NCBI RefSeq assembly: GCF_001885095.1
Contig: NZ_LZDD01000003.1
Coordinates: forward strand, 62,001-126,000
Reading direction: 5' to 3'
Source of the DNA: Streptococcus bovimastitidis
Lineage (GTDB): Bacteria > Bacillota > Bacilli > Lactobacillales > Streptococcaceae
DNA length: 64,000 nucleotides
Below, piece after piece: positions 36,990-45,155 of the stretch. The notes under the pieces are model-generated. The model ran no database searches. It was not told the DNA's origin and saw only the letters and a list, made by a program, of their open reading frames with translations. The position numbers were made by a program, and so were the translations under genes. Numbering within the stretch: position 1 is the stretch's first letter; each line of letters opens with the position of its first letter.

Positions 36990-38258
36990 ATGAGCGTTAA
37001 TAACGAAGTCTTAGCAAGAAGTACAGAACTTGCTCCTAAAACTCTAGGATCTCATACTGTAGCATTTTCACACTACAATAACTTTTCAGCACAATTACCA
37101 GTTGAAGCAAAAACAGGTAAATTGGTTGAAGGTGGTATTAAAGAACAAGCTCAACAATGTTTCAAAAACTTGAAAGCTGTTGTTGAAAGCATTGACCACG
37201 TCCTTACTGACGTTGTAAGACTAACTATTTTCGTTTCAGATATTCAAGACCTTGATGCTGTTAACTTAGTTCAAACTGAATTCTTCCCAACATATGCACC
37301 TGCTCGTACTGTTATGGCAGTAGCTTCATTACCAATGGGAGCTAAAGTGCAAATGGATGCCATCATCTCTAACGGTGAAGGAACTATTCCAAATGCTCCT
37401 CAAGCAGGCGATTTAATCAAATTAACAAACAACACTTACGATGCCCCTGTTTCAGCTTTATCAACTCAAACAGTTGCATTCTCACACTATAACAACGTAA
37501 CTGCTCAATTACCAATTGATCCTAAAACAGGTCGTTTGGCAATTGGTGGTGTTAAAGAACAAGCTATCCAATGTTTGAAAAACATCAAAGCTGTTCTTGA
37601 AAGCATCGATGTACCACTTGATGATGTTGTTAAAATGAATGTTTACCTACCTAACTTAGCAGATCTTGACGCAGTTAATGAAGTTTACAAAACATTCTTA
37701 CCAGATTCAGGTATTGCACGTGCTGTTAATTATTTACCAGCTCGTACAGTTGTTCCAGTTGCTGCTCTTGAAATGGGTGCATTAGTTCAAATGGAAGCAA
37801 CTGTATCACACGGTGATGGTACTCCTCCACAAGCAATCGAAGACCGTCATGGCCTTATCATTGAACACTCTAACACTGAAAAAGCTCCTAAATGTGACTA
37901 TTCTAGCCAAACAGTAGCTTTCTCACACTACAACCACATTTCAGGTCAACTTCCAGTTGATGCAACAAGTGGTGAATTAGTTGCTGGCGGTGTTAAAGAG
38001 CAAGCTCAAAAAGCCTTCGACCACATCCAAGCAATCATCGAAAGTGTCGATCACGTGATGGCAGATATTGTTAAAATAAACGTTTACATGACTGACCTTA
38101 ATGATATGGCTGCAGTAGAAGAAGTCTTCTCAGCAATCTTTGTTGAAACAAAACCAGCCCTTCGTTTCGTAGGTGTTTCTGAATTACCAAAAGGTGCTTC
38201 AGTTCAAATCGACGCAACAGTTGGAAACGCTGAAGGAACTCCTCCAGTTGTAAAATAA
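36990..38258 (+). CDS. Three-domain RidA (YjgF/YER057c/UK114) fusion protein
   Basis: A 422-residue protein made of three tandem RidA domains (~1-140, ~141-285, ~286-422), each with the sequence TVAFSHYN, QLPV/I, GGV/IKEQA, ESID/V and an EGTPP-like end. RidA normally is a ~125-residue homotrimer that hydrolyses reactive enamines/imines; the active site lies between subunits and needs an Arg in PAR-x-x-V. Domains 1 and 2 have this Arg (PARTVMAV, PARTVVPV), while domain 3 reads PALRFVGV, with Leu at that place. One chain could fold as an asymmetric pseudo-trimer. RBS AAAGGAG; own terminator; catabolite-controlled promoter; placed between the regulators and the glycyl radical enzyme. Confidence 0.9.
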   Translation: MSVNNEVLARSTELAPKTLGSHTVAFSHYNNFSAQLPVEAKTGKLVEGGIKEQAQQCFKNLKAVVESIDHVLTDVVRLTIFVSDIQDLDAVNLVQTEFFPTYAPARTVMAVASLPMGAKVQMDAIISNGEGTIPNAPQAGDLIKLTNNTYDAPVSALSTQTVAFSHYNNVTAQLPIDPKTGRLAIGGVKEQAIQCLKNIKAVLESIDVPLDDVVKMNVYLPNLADLDAVNEVYKTFLPDSGIARAVNYLPARTVVPVAALEMGALVQMEATVSHGDGTPPQAIEDRHGLIIEHSNTEKAPKCDYSSQTVAFSHYNHISGQLPVDATSGELVAGGVKEQAQKAFDHIQAIIESVDHVMADIVKINVYMTDLNDMAAVEEVFSAIFVETKPALRFVGVSELPKGASVQIDATVGNAEGTPPVVK

Positions 38259-38320
38259 TCATCTTACCTTATTTGTAAGCATGAAGAGATATCCGATAAT
38301 AGCTATTCGGATAATAGATT

Positions 38321-38351
38321 AAGTAATGCACAATTGTGCATTACTTTTTTC
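38321..38351 (+). terminator. RidA-fusion terminator
   Basis: AGTAATGCAC (38322-38331) pairs with GTGCATTACT (38336-38345), loop AATT, followed by T6. A near-palindrome ATCCGATAATAGCTATTCGGAT lies just before it. Confidence 0.9.
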
Positions 38352-38405
38352 TTTGGTTTAATTCCTCACCCTTTTGAAAAATGGGCTTCTGATATGGTAA
38401 AATAG

Positions 38406-38435
38406 TTACGAACGAAAGAAAAACAATTACGAATG
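38406..38435 (+). promoter_or_regulatory. Operator-like repeats before the glycyl radical enzyme gene
   Basis: TTACGAACGAAAG (38406-38418) and CAATTACGAATG (38424-38435) repeat the elements in the activase/DeoR intergenic region. They cover the region between the likely -10 (TAAAATAG near 38397) and the RBS, suitable for repression by the locus regulator. Confidence 0.6.
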
Positions 38436-38450
38436 CAAAGAGGTGTAGCT

Positions 38451-40856
38451 ATGACAGCATATTTTGGTCAATTGACAGAACGAATGAACCATTACCGCGA
38501 AGATGTTTTAACTAAAAAGCCTTATATTGATGCGGAACGGGCATTATTGGTAACTGAAACTTACAAGAAACACATGGATAAGCCAGCTAATCTCAAACGT
38601 GCTTACATGTTACAAAACATCTTGGAAAACATGTCCATCTACATTGAAGAAGATTCCCTGATAGCTGGTAACCAAGCATCATCCAATAAAGATGCTCCAA
38701 TTTTTCCAGAATATACTTTGGATTTTGTGATTAAAGAATTGGACCTCTTCGAAAAACGTGATGGCGACGTCTTCTACATCACTGAAGAAACCAAAGAGCA
38801 ATTGCGCTCCATTGCCCCTTTCTGGGAAAATAACAACTTGCGAGCGCGTGCAGGTGCACTCTTACCTAAAGAAGTAGATGTTTACATGGAAACAGGCTTC
38901 TTTGGGATGGAAGGCAAAATGAATTCCGGCGATGCCCACCTTGCTGTTAATTATCAAAAATTACTTGAATTTGGTCTCAAAGGCTTTGAAGAAAAAGCCC
39001 ATGAGGCCAAAGATGCCTTGGATTTGACAGTTCCTGAAAACATCTATAAATACCATTTTTACGACTCAGTCTTCATCGTCATTGATGCGGTCAAAACATA
39101 CGCTAGTCGTTACGCTGACTTAGCTCGTCAATTGGCTGAAAAGGCTACTGGGAATCGCCAAGCTGAATTGCTAGAGATTGCCAGAATATGTGATAAAGTC
39201 CCTTACCAACCAGCTGAAACCTTCGCTGAAGCTGTCCAATCAGTGTGGTTCATCCAGTGTATTCTCCAGATAGAATCCAATGGCCATTCTCTCTCCTATG
39301 GCCGCTTTGACCAATACATGTATCCATTTGTCAAAGCTGATTTAGAAGCGGGCCGTGAAACAGAAGATAGCATTGTTGAACGCTTGACCAACCTTTGGAT
39401 CAAGACGCTTACCATCAATAAAGTGCGCAGTCAATCACATACCTTCTCATCAGCAGGTAGCCCACTCTATCAAAACGTAACAATTGGCGGTCAAACCAGA
39501 GATAAAAAGGATGCTGTTAACCCACTTTCTTACTTGGTATTACGCAGTGTGGCCCAAACCAAATTGCCACAACCTAACCTAACTGTCCGTTACCACAAAG
39601 GCTTAGATAACCGTTTCATGAATGAATGTATCGAAGTCATGAAATTGGGATTTGGAATGCCTGCCTTTAACAATGATGAGATTATTATTCCATCCTTCAT
39701 CAAAAAGGGTGTTTTGGAAGATGATGCCTATGACTATTCAGCAATCGGCTGTGTTGAAACAGCAGTTCCAGGCAAATGGGGCTACCGTTGCACCGGTATG
39801 AGTTACATCAATTTCCCTAAGATTTTATTGATTACCATGAATGACGGGATTGACCCTTCATCAGGCAAACGCTTTGCCAAGGGGCATGGGCACTTCACTC
39901 AAATGAGATCATATGAAGAGCTTAAAGTAGCCTTTGATGAAACCTTACGGGAAATTACCCGCATGAGTGTTATCGTTGAAAATGCAATTGATTTAGGTTT
40001 AGAAGCAGAAGTACCAGATATTCTTTGTTCAGCCCTGACAGATGATTGTATCGGTCGTGGTAAGACTATAAAAGAAGGCGGAGCAGTCTATGACTTCATC
40101 TCAGGCTTGCAAGTTGGGATCGCTAATCTGTCTGACTCTCTAGCTGCGCTGAAAAAATTAGTCTTCGAAGAAAACAAGTTAAGCACGGAAGAATTATGGC
40201 ATGCCTTGGAAACTGATTTTGCTGGTGAACGTGGTGAAGAAATTCGCCAAATGCTGATTAATGATGCCCCTAAATATGGAAACGACGATGATTATGCCGA
40301 TAGTTTAGTGGTTGAAGCATACGATACTTACGTAGATGAAATTGCCAAATATCCCAACACTCGTTATGGTCGGGGACCTATTGGTGGCATTCGTTATTCA
40401 GGGACTTCATCGATTTCAGCCAACGTTGGCCAAGGTAAAGGGACCCTAGCAACCCCAGATGGCCGTCATGCAGGAACACCATTAGCAGAAGGATGCTCTC
40501 CTGAGCACAGTATGGACAAGAAAGGCCCTACCTCTGTGCTTAAATCTGTTGCTAAATTACCAACAGATGAGATTGTTGGTGGTGTCCTCTTGAATCAAAA
40601 AGTAAATCCTCAGACTTTGGCTAAGGGAGAAGATGTGGTTAAACTTATGGCCTTGTTGAGAACCTTCTTCAACCGTCTGCACGGCTATCATATTCAATAC
40701 AATGTGGTTTCAAGAGAAACCCTAATTGATGCTCAAAAACATCCGGAAAAACACCGTGATTTAATTGTGCGCGTGGCGGGTTACTCAGCCTTCTTCAACG
40801 TTCTTTCTAAAGCAACTCAAGATGATATTATTGAACGAACAGAACATACTTTATAG
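38451..40856 (+). CDS. Glycyl radical enzyme of the PflD/YbiW (dehydratase-like) type
   Basis: An 801-residue glycyl radical enzyme from ATG 38451 (RBS AGAGGTG). The glycyl radical site is Gly777 in RVAGYSAFFNVLS; the thiyl Cys is Cys434 in AIGCVETAVPGKWGYRC. The GCVE motif (Cys434, Glu436) is that of eliminase/lyase members, not the Cys-Cys pair of pyruvate formate-lyase, so the usual 'formate acetyltransferase' label is unlikely. E. coli homologues PflD/YbiW, also next to an FSA-like aldolase, have recently been described as 1,5-anhydroglucitol-6-phosphate lyases; the neighbour gene here supports this role. Oxygen-sensitive, cytoplasmic, activated by the enzyme at 33678-34451. Confidence 0.9.
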   Translation: MTAYFGQLTERMNHYREDVLTKKPYIDAERALLVTETYKKHMDKPANLKRAYMLQNILENMSIYIEEDSLIAGNQASSNKDAPIFPEYTLDFVIKELDLFEKRDGDVFYITEETKEQLRSIAPFWENNNLRARAGALLPKEVDVYMETGFFGMEGKMNSGDAHLAVNYQKLLEFGLKGFEEKAHEAKDALDLTVPENIYKYHFYDSVFIVIDAVKTYASRYADLARQLAEKATGNRQAELLEIARICDKVPYQPAETFAEAVQSVWFIQCILQIESNGHSLSYGRFDQYMYPFVKADLEAGRETEDSIVERLTNLWIKTLTINKVRSQSHTFSSAGSPLYQNVTIGGQTRDKKDAVNPLSYLVLRSVAQTKLPQPNLTVRYHKGLDNRFMNECIEVMKLGFGMPAFNNDEIIIPSFIKKGVLEDDAYDYSAIGCVETAVPGKWGYRCTGMSYINFPKILLITMNDGIDPSSGKRFAKGHGHFTQMRSYEELKVAFDETLREITRMSVIVENAIDLGLEAEVPDILCSALTDDCIGRGKTIKEGGAVYDFISGLQVGIANLSDSLAALKKLVFEENKLSTEELWHALETDFAGERGEEIRQMLINDAPKYGNDDDYADSLVVEAYDTYVDEIAKYPNTRYGRGPIGGIRYSGTSSISANVGQGKGTLATPDGRHAGTPLAEGCSPEHSMDKKGPTSVLKSVAKLPTDEIVGGVLLNQKVNPQTLAKGEDVVKLMALLRTFFNRLHGYHIQYNVVSRETLIDAQKHPEKHRDLIVRVAGYSAFFNVLSKATQDDIIERTEHTL

Positions 40857-40872
40857 GAGATAGTGATAAAAA

Positions 40873-41541
40873 ATGGAATACATGTTAGATACTTTGAATA
40901 TAGATGAGATAAAAAAATGGAGTCGCATTTTACCTCTGGCAGGTGTCACATCTAATCCGACAATTGCTAAAAAAGAAGGAGACATCGATTTCTTTGAACG
41001 TATTAAAGAAGTTCGGACTATTATTGGAGAACACGCTTCTATTCATGTGCAGGTCGTTGCCCAGGAATACGAGGGCATTCTCAAGGATGCGGCCAAGATT
41101 CGTCAAGCATGCGGTGATAATATCTTTGTCAAAGTTCCCGTTACTCAAGAAGGCTTGGCGGCAATTAAGATACTTAAAGCAGATGGTTATCATATTACGG
41201 CAACAGCTATTTACAGCACCTTCCAAGGTTTATTGGCTATCGAGGCCGGAGCTGATTATTTAGCGCCCTATTACAATCGTATGGAAAATCTTAACATTGA
41301 CGCGGAAGCCGTGATCGGCCAATTATCAGAAGCTATTGATCGTGATTGCTCGGAAAGTAAAATCTTAGCTGCTTCATTCAAAAATGTCAGCCAAATCAAT
41401 AAAGCCTTTGCCTTAGGTGCTCAAGCCATTACTGCTGGACCAGATGTCTTTGAAGCTGGCTTTGCCATGCCATCCATTCAGAAAGCCGTCGACGATTTTG
41501 GCAATGATTGGCAAGCCATTCATGGTCAGAACTGTATTTAG
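40873..41541 (+). CDS. Fructose-6-phosphate aldolase / transaldolase-like enzyme
   Basis: A 222-residue class I aldolase of the FSA/TalC family: [33 protein letters not shown], the Schiff-base Lys in [56 protein letters not shown], and [24 protein letters not shown]. It lies 16 bp after the glycyl radical enzyme gene. In the radical sugar-phosphate route this enzyme type would split 1-deoxyfructose 6-phosphate to glyceraldehyde 3-phosphate and hydroxyacetone (inference from context). The glycerol dehydrogenase gene that often follows is not here. Confidence 0.9.
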   Translation: MEYMLDTLNIDEIKKWSRILPLAGVTSNPTIAKKEGDIDFFERIKEVRTIIGEHASIHVQVVAQEYEGILKDAAKIRQACGDNIFVKVPVTQEGLAAIKILKADGYHITATAIYSTFQGLLAIEAGADYLAPYYNRMENLNIDAEAVIGQLSEAIDRDCSESKILAASFKNVSQINKAFALGAQAITAGPDVFEAGFAMPSIQKAVDDFGNDWQAIHGQNCI

Positions 41542-41575
41542 GCAATGTTGTTAATCTATAGAAATGCTCGAAAGA

Positions 41576-41606
41576 TTCTCCCTTCACAAGAAGGGGGATT
41601 TTTTTG
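41576..41606 (+). terminator. Terminator of the glycyl radical enzyme operon
   Basis: CTCCCTTC (41578-41585) pairs with GAAGGGGG (41590-41597, G-T near base), loop ACAA, then T7. Confidence 0.88.
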
Positions 41607-41751
41607 AAAAAATGAACAAAATCAATCAATAAAAGATAAACTATCGGGAAAAATAAAAAAATTAAAATATTTACAATATTTTTACAAAAAATATACGGGA
41701 AATTTAAAGTGACTCGCTATACTTGAGTTAGATGAAAAAAAGGAGAGGACA

Positions 41752-42069
41752 ATGGCCTTTTATTATTTGCTCTTTGCCATTATTGCAGAGATTATTGCGA
41801 CATCAACTTTAAAGTTGACTAAAGGCTTTACCTTACTATGGCCCAGTCTCTTTTGTAGTTTGATTTACATGGTATGCCACTATTACTTTGCCAAAGCTAT
41901 TCAAGAGCTCAATTTAGGCGTGGCTTACGCTTTATGGTGTGGTTTAGGGATTCTCCTGACAGTTTTTGTTTCCTTAGCTTTCTATAAGGAAAGCATCTCC
42001 CTGACAGGGTTAATAGGAATTCTACTGATTTTATCTGGTTGTCTTTTAGTCAATTTGGGAGGAAGTTAA
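41752..42069 (+). CDS. Small multidrug resistance (SMR) family transporter
   Basis: A 105-residue four-helix protein of the EmrE/Qac type: membrane-embedded Glu13 in IIAEIIATSTLK, AIQELNLGVAYALWCGLGILLT in helix 3 and the last helix LIGILLILSGCLLVNL. It is the first gene after a new promoter (RBS GGAGAGG) and ends 3 bp before the ABC permease gene, so it is co-transcribed with the Ugp-like importer. Placement of an SMR exporter at the head of an importer operon is unusual; it might remove a cationic by-product such as a choline-like amine (inference). Confidence 0.9.
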   Translation: MAFYYLLFAIIAEIIATSTLKLTKGFTLLWPSLFCSLIYMVCHYYFAKAIQELNLGVAYALWCGLGILLTVFVSLAFYKESISLTGLIGILLILSGCLLVNLGGS

Positions 42070-42072
42070 TTC

Positions 42073-42957
42073 ATGACGATTGCAAACAGCCGCTTCAAAA
42101 ATGCACTATTAGTTGCACTTTTTGTTCTGCCGGCCTTTATCCCCTTGTTCATATTTTGGATTTATCCTATTTTACGAACATTCTGGTTAAGTTTTACCGA
42201 CTGGAACTTTATGACACCTGATTATCAAATGGTTTTATTTGATAATTACAAGAGTTTATTCTCGGACACTCGTTTCTATGACGCCTTGATGAATACCTTG
42301 GTCTTTACGCTTGGAACTTTAGCACCAACTATCATTGGTGGTTTAGTATTAGCCATGCTCTTACAAAAAAAGATGGCTGGTTCAGGACTCTTTAAATTCA
42401 TTCTCTTTTCACCATGGATTACGCCAACGGTTGCGATTTCCATTGTCTGGACCTGGATTTACGATCCTAAAAGTGGTTTTGCTAACCTGATTCTTAGGGC
42501 TCTACATATGCCGGAATTAGAATGGTTGAAAAGTTCACAGACAGCCATGCTAGCTGTGATTATTGTAACCGTCTGGAAAAGCTTAGGTTACGCCATGATT
42601 TTCTACCTATCGGCCCTGGAAAAAGTACCTAGGGATATTTACGAGGCTAGTTCGTTAGATGGTGCCAAATCTTGGCGACAATTTATTGACATGACCTTGC
42701 CAAGTATTTCTCCAACAACCTTCTTCTTAATGATTATTACCATGGTAAATTCCTTGCAAGCCTATGACCAAATTCAAATTTTAACACAAGGTGGACCGAG
42801 TGGTAGTACCAGAACCTTACTCTATATGTACTACCAGCTAGGATTTGAAGAGTATCACATGGGGCAAGCAACTTCAATAGCAGTCATCATGGTGCTCATT
42901 ACCATTGTTCTTTCCTATATGCAATTTGTGGGATCGAAAAAATGGGTTCACTATTAA
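42073..42957 (+). CDS. Sugar/glycerophosphate-type ABC transporter permease 1 (UgpA-like)
   Basis: A 294-residue permease with six membrane segments and the EAA loop YEASSLDGAKSWRQFIDMTLPSISPTTFF. The sequence NSLQAYDQIQILTQGGPSGSTRTLLYMYYQLGFEEYHMGQATS is typical of the UgpA/MalF-type CUT1 subfamily. It pairs with the next permease 9 bp downstream. Confidence 0.92.
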   Translation: MTIANSRFKNALLVALFVLPAFIPLFIFWIYPILRTFWLSFTDWNFMTPDYQMVLFDNYKSLFSDTRFYDALMNTLVFTLGTLAPTIIGGLVLAMLLQKKMAGSGLFKFILFSPWITPTVAISIVWTWIYDPKSGFANLILRALHMPELEWLKSSQTAMLAVIIVTVWKSLGYAMIFYLSALEKVPRDIYEASSLDGAKSWRQFIDMTLPSISPTTFFLMIITMVNSLQAYDQIQILTQGGPSGSTRTLLYMYYQLGFEEYHMGQATSIAVIMVLITIVLSYMQFVGSKKWVHY

Positions 42958-42966
42958 GGAGAAAAA

Positions 42967-43821
42967 ATGGAAAATCAAAAAAGCTTTGACATGACGACTC
43001 TTTTTGGGGGACTCCTTAAGTGGATTATTCTGATTGCAGTTAGTATCTTTACCGCCTTTCCCTTTTTATGGATGATTATTAGTTCCTTAAAAACAAAGGC
43101 TGAAGTCATGAATACCGATGTCTTCTGGCCAAGTTCTCCTCAGTGGTCGAATTTCACAGAAGTCCTCACAAATTCCCCTATTCCACTTTATATTTGGAAC
43201 AGTTTATGGACGTCATTAGTCATTGTCCTCATTCAAATTATTACGGGTGCCATGTTGGCCTACGCCTTAGTTTTTCTAAAGTTTAGAGGTCGACAACTCA
43301 TATTTGCCATTGTTATGGGGACTTATATGTTACCTGCAGCAGCAACTTATATTCCAAGTTACATCATTTTATCAAAAGGGGGGATGTTAAATACATTAAC
43401 AGGTCTTATTGTCTCAAGCACGATTAGCATTTTTGGGATATTTCTTCTCAGACAGGCTTTCATGCAGGTACCAAAAACACTGATTGAAGCGTCACGCATG
43501 GACGGTGCTTCACATTTCCGGGTTTTATGGGAAATTGTTTGTCCTATGACAAAATCGTCATTTATAACATTTGGCTTGATGAGTTTCATCGCAGCTTATA
43601 ACTCTTATATGTGGCCATCATTGATTACCAATGATCAACCAAAATATTTGGTCTCACAAGGGTTAAGAAGTTATTTTATTGAAGGTGGTGCTTACGGGAC
43701 GGAATGGGCCAAGGTAATGGCAGCCAGTGCGGTCATTGTCTTACCCTTGTTGATAATATTTGCATTCACTCAAAAATGGTTTATTAATGGAATTGGTGGC
43801 GACACCGGAGTAAAAGGATAA
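42967..43821 (+). CDS. Sugar/glycerophosphate-type ABC transporter permease 2 (UgpE-like)
   Basis: A 284-residue permease with six membrane segments and the EAA loop IEASRMDGASHFRVLWEIVCPMTKSSFITF. N-terminal FTAFPFLWMIISSLKTKAEVM and LPAAATYIPSYIILSKGGMLNTLTGLI are CUT1 features. Forms the channel with the UgpA-like partner. Confidence 0.92.
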   Translation: MENQKSFDMTTLFGGLLKWIILIAVSIFTAFPFLWMIISSLKTKAEVMNTDVFWPSSPQWSNFTEVLTNSPIPLYIWNSLWTSLVIVLIQIITGAMLAYALVFLKFRGRQLIFAIVMGTYMLPAAATYIPSYIILSKGGMLNTLTGLIVSSTISIFGIFLLRQAFMQVPKTLIEASRMDGASHFRVLWEIVCPMTKSSFITFGLMSFIAAYNSYMWPSLITNDQPKYLVSQGLRSYFIEGGAYGTEWAKVMAASAVIVLPLLIIFAFTQKWFINGIGGDTGVKG

Positions 43822-43835
43822 AAAGGAAAGTAAAA

Positions 43836-45143
43836 ATGAAAAAGAATCTTCTATCACTTGCAGCAGTTGGTATATTAAGTACAGTCGTTTTATCAGCATG
43901 TGGCTCATCTTCAGCAGCACCAAAAACAAAAGACGGTAAAGTCGAAGTTGAATTTTGGTTTGCCGGTGGTAAAACAGCCGTTAATGTTTGGAAAGACATT
44001 ATCAAAGATTACAATGCGTCTCAAGACAAATATGAAATTAAAGTTGTCACTCAAGCAGATTACGATGAAACTTACACAAAATTACAAGCAGCTGTTGCTG
44101 GTAACAAAGCTCCGGACTTAGTTTTACTAGACGCGGCTCCTTCACGTAACCTTAACAATAAAAAAATGTTAGCTGATATCAATGAATTGGCTAAAGATGA
44201 TAAGGACTTTAAAGAAGACAATTACCTTAAAGTATTCGCTGACCAAGGTTTAGATTCTAAAGGCAAACGCTATGGTTTACCAGCTTACGGAACTACCCAA
44301 GTGATGTATTATAACCAAGAAGCTTTCAAAGCGGCTAACATCCAACCTGATTCTATTAAAACTTGGCAAGACCTTGGAAAAGCAGCTAAAGCAATTAAAG
44401 ATACTGGTAAATTCAAGTATGGTTGGGAACCAATGTGGGGCCAATATAACTTGATCGATGCTTCTTTGAGTAATGATGCTGAAATGTTCAGTAAAGATGG
44501 TAAAACAGTAACCATCAATGATGAAAAATGGGTTGCTGTTTGGGAACAATTCCGTGCTTGGATTCATGACGATAAAACTATGGCTGTTAATTCAGGTGGC
44601 CAAGGTTGGGAATATTGGTACAAAACAATTGATGATGTTTTAGGAAATACAGCAGGTGGTTATGTTGGTTCTTCAGGTGACCAAGCAGACTTAGATTTCT
44701 CAAAAGTTCAAGCCTTTGAACAACCAGCATGGGATGAAGATTCTAAATCAGCACCAGCAGCAGATGCACTCCTAATGGATGTTATGGCTAAATCAAGTAA
44801 AGATGAACAAAAAGGGGCTTACGACTTTATTAAATTCTTTACCAATGTTGAAAACCAAGTTAAATGGACAAAAGAAGTTGGTTATGTAGCTGTTAATAAC
44901 GCAATCACAGAAAATAAAGATTACCAAGCTTATATCAAGGAAAACCCACAAGCAAAAGTACCTTTTGATCAAGCTAAACATGGCTCAGTCTTACCAATTG
45001 ATCCAACAGATGGTGCTGTCTATGATGCCTTGAAGATTGCGGCTGATAAAGTGGAACTTGAGAATGTACCAGCTCAGGAAGCTCTTGACCAAGCTCAAAA
45101 AACAGCTCAGAAAGCCCTAGATAAAGCTTTAGAAAAAAAATAA
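43836..45143 (+). CDS. ABC transporter substrate-binding lipoprotein (UgpB-like)
   Basis: A 435-residue lipoprotein: signal peptide with lipobox VLSAC (Cys22), then KVEVEFWFAGGKTAVNVWKDIIKDYNAS, a start typical of UgpB/CUT1 binding proteins. Trp-rich binding regions (FKYGWEPMWGQYNLIDASLS, GGQGWEYWYKTI) may line the ligand site. The phosphoesterase and phosphatase genes that follow argue for a phosphodiester or phosphorylated polyol ligand such as a glycerophosphodiester. Confidence 0.9.
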   Translation: MKKNLLSLAAVGILSTVVLSACGSSSAAPKTKDGKVEVEFWFAGGKTAVNVWKDIIKDYNASQDKYEIKVVTQADYDETYTKLQAAVAGNKAPDLVLLDAAPSRNLNNKKMLADINELAKDDKDFKEDNYLKVFADQGLDSKGKRYGLPAYGTTQVMYYNQEAFKAANIQPDSIKTWQDLGKAAKAIKDTGKFKYGWEPMWGQYNLIDASLSNDAEMFSKDGKTVTINDEKWVAVWEQFRAWIHDDKTMAVNSGGQGWEYWYKTIDDVLGNTAGGYVGSSGDQADLDFSKVQAFEQPAWDEDSKSAPAADALLMDVMAKSSKDEQKGAYDFIKFFTNVENQVKWTKEVGYVAVNNAITENKDYQAYIKENPQAKVPFDQAKHGSVLPIDPTDGAVYDALKIAADKVELENVPAQEALDQAQKTAQKALDKALEKK

Positions 45144-45155
45144 AGGAGTTGCCTC

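Noticed and set aside
38406..38435. Competence cin-box before the glycyl radical enzyme
   Set aside because: TACGAAC lacks the CGAATA end and T-tract, and the same motif recurs at the divergent activase promoter, which fits a local operator.
38451..40856. Pyruvate formate-lyase
   Set aside because: The active-site region reads GCVE with a single Cys, not the Cys-Cys pair needed for formate acetyltransferase chemistry.
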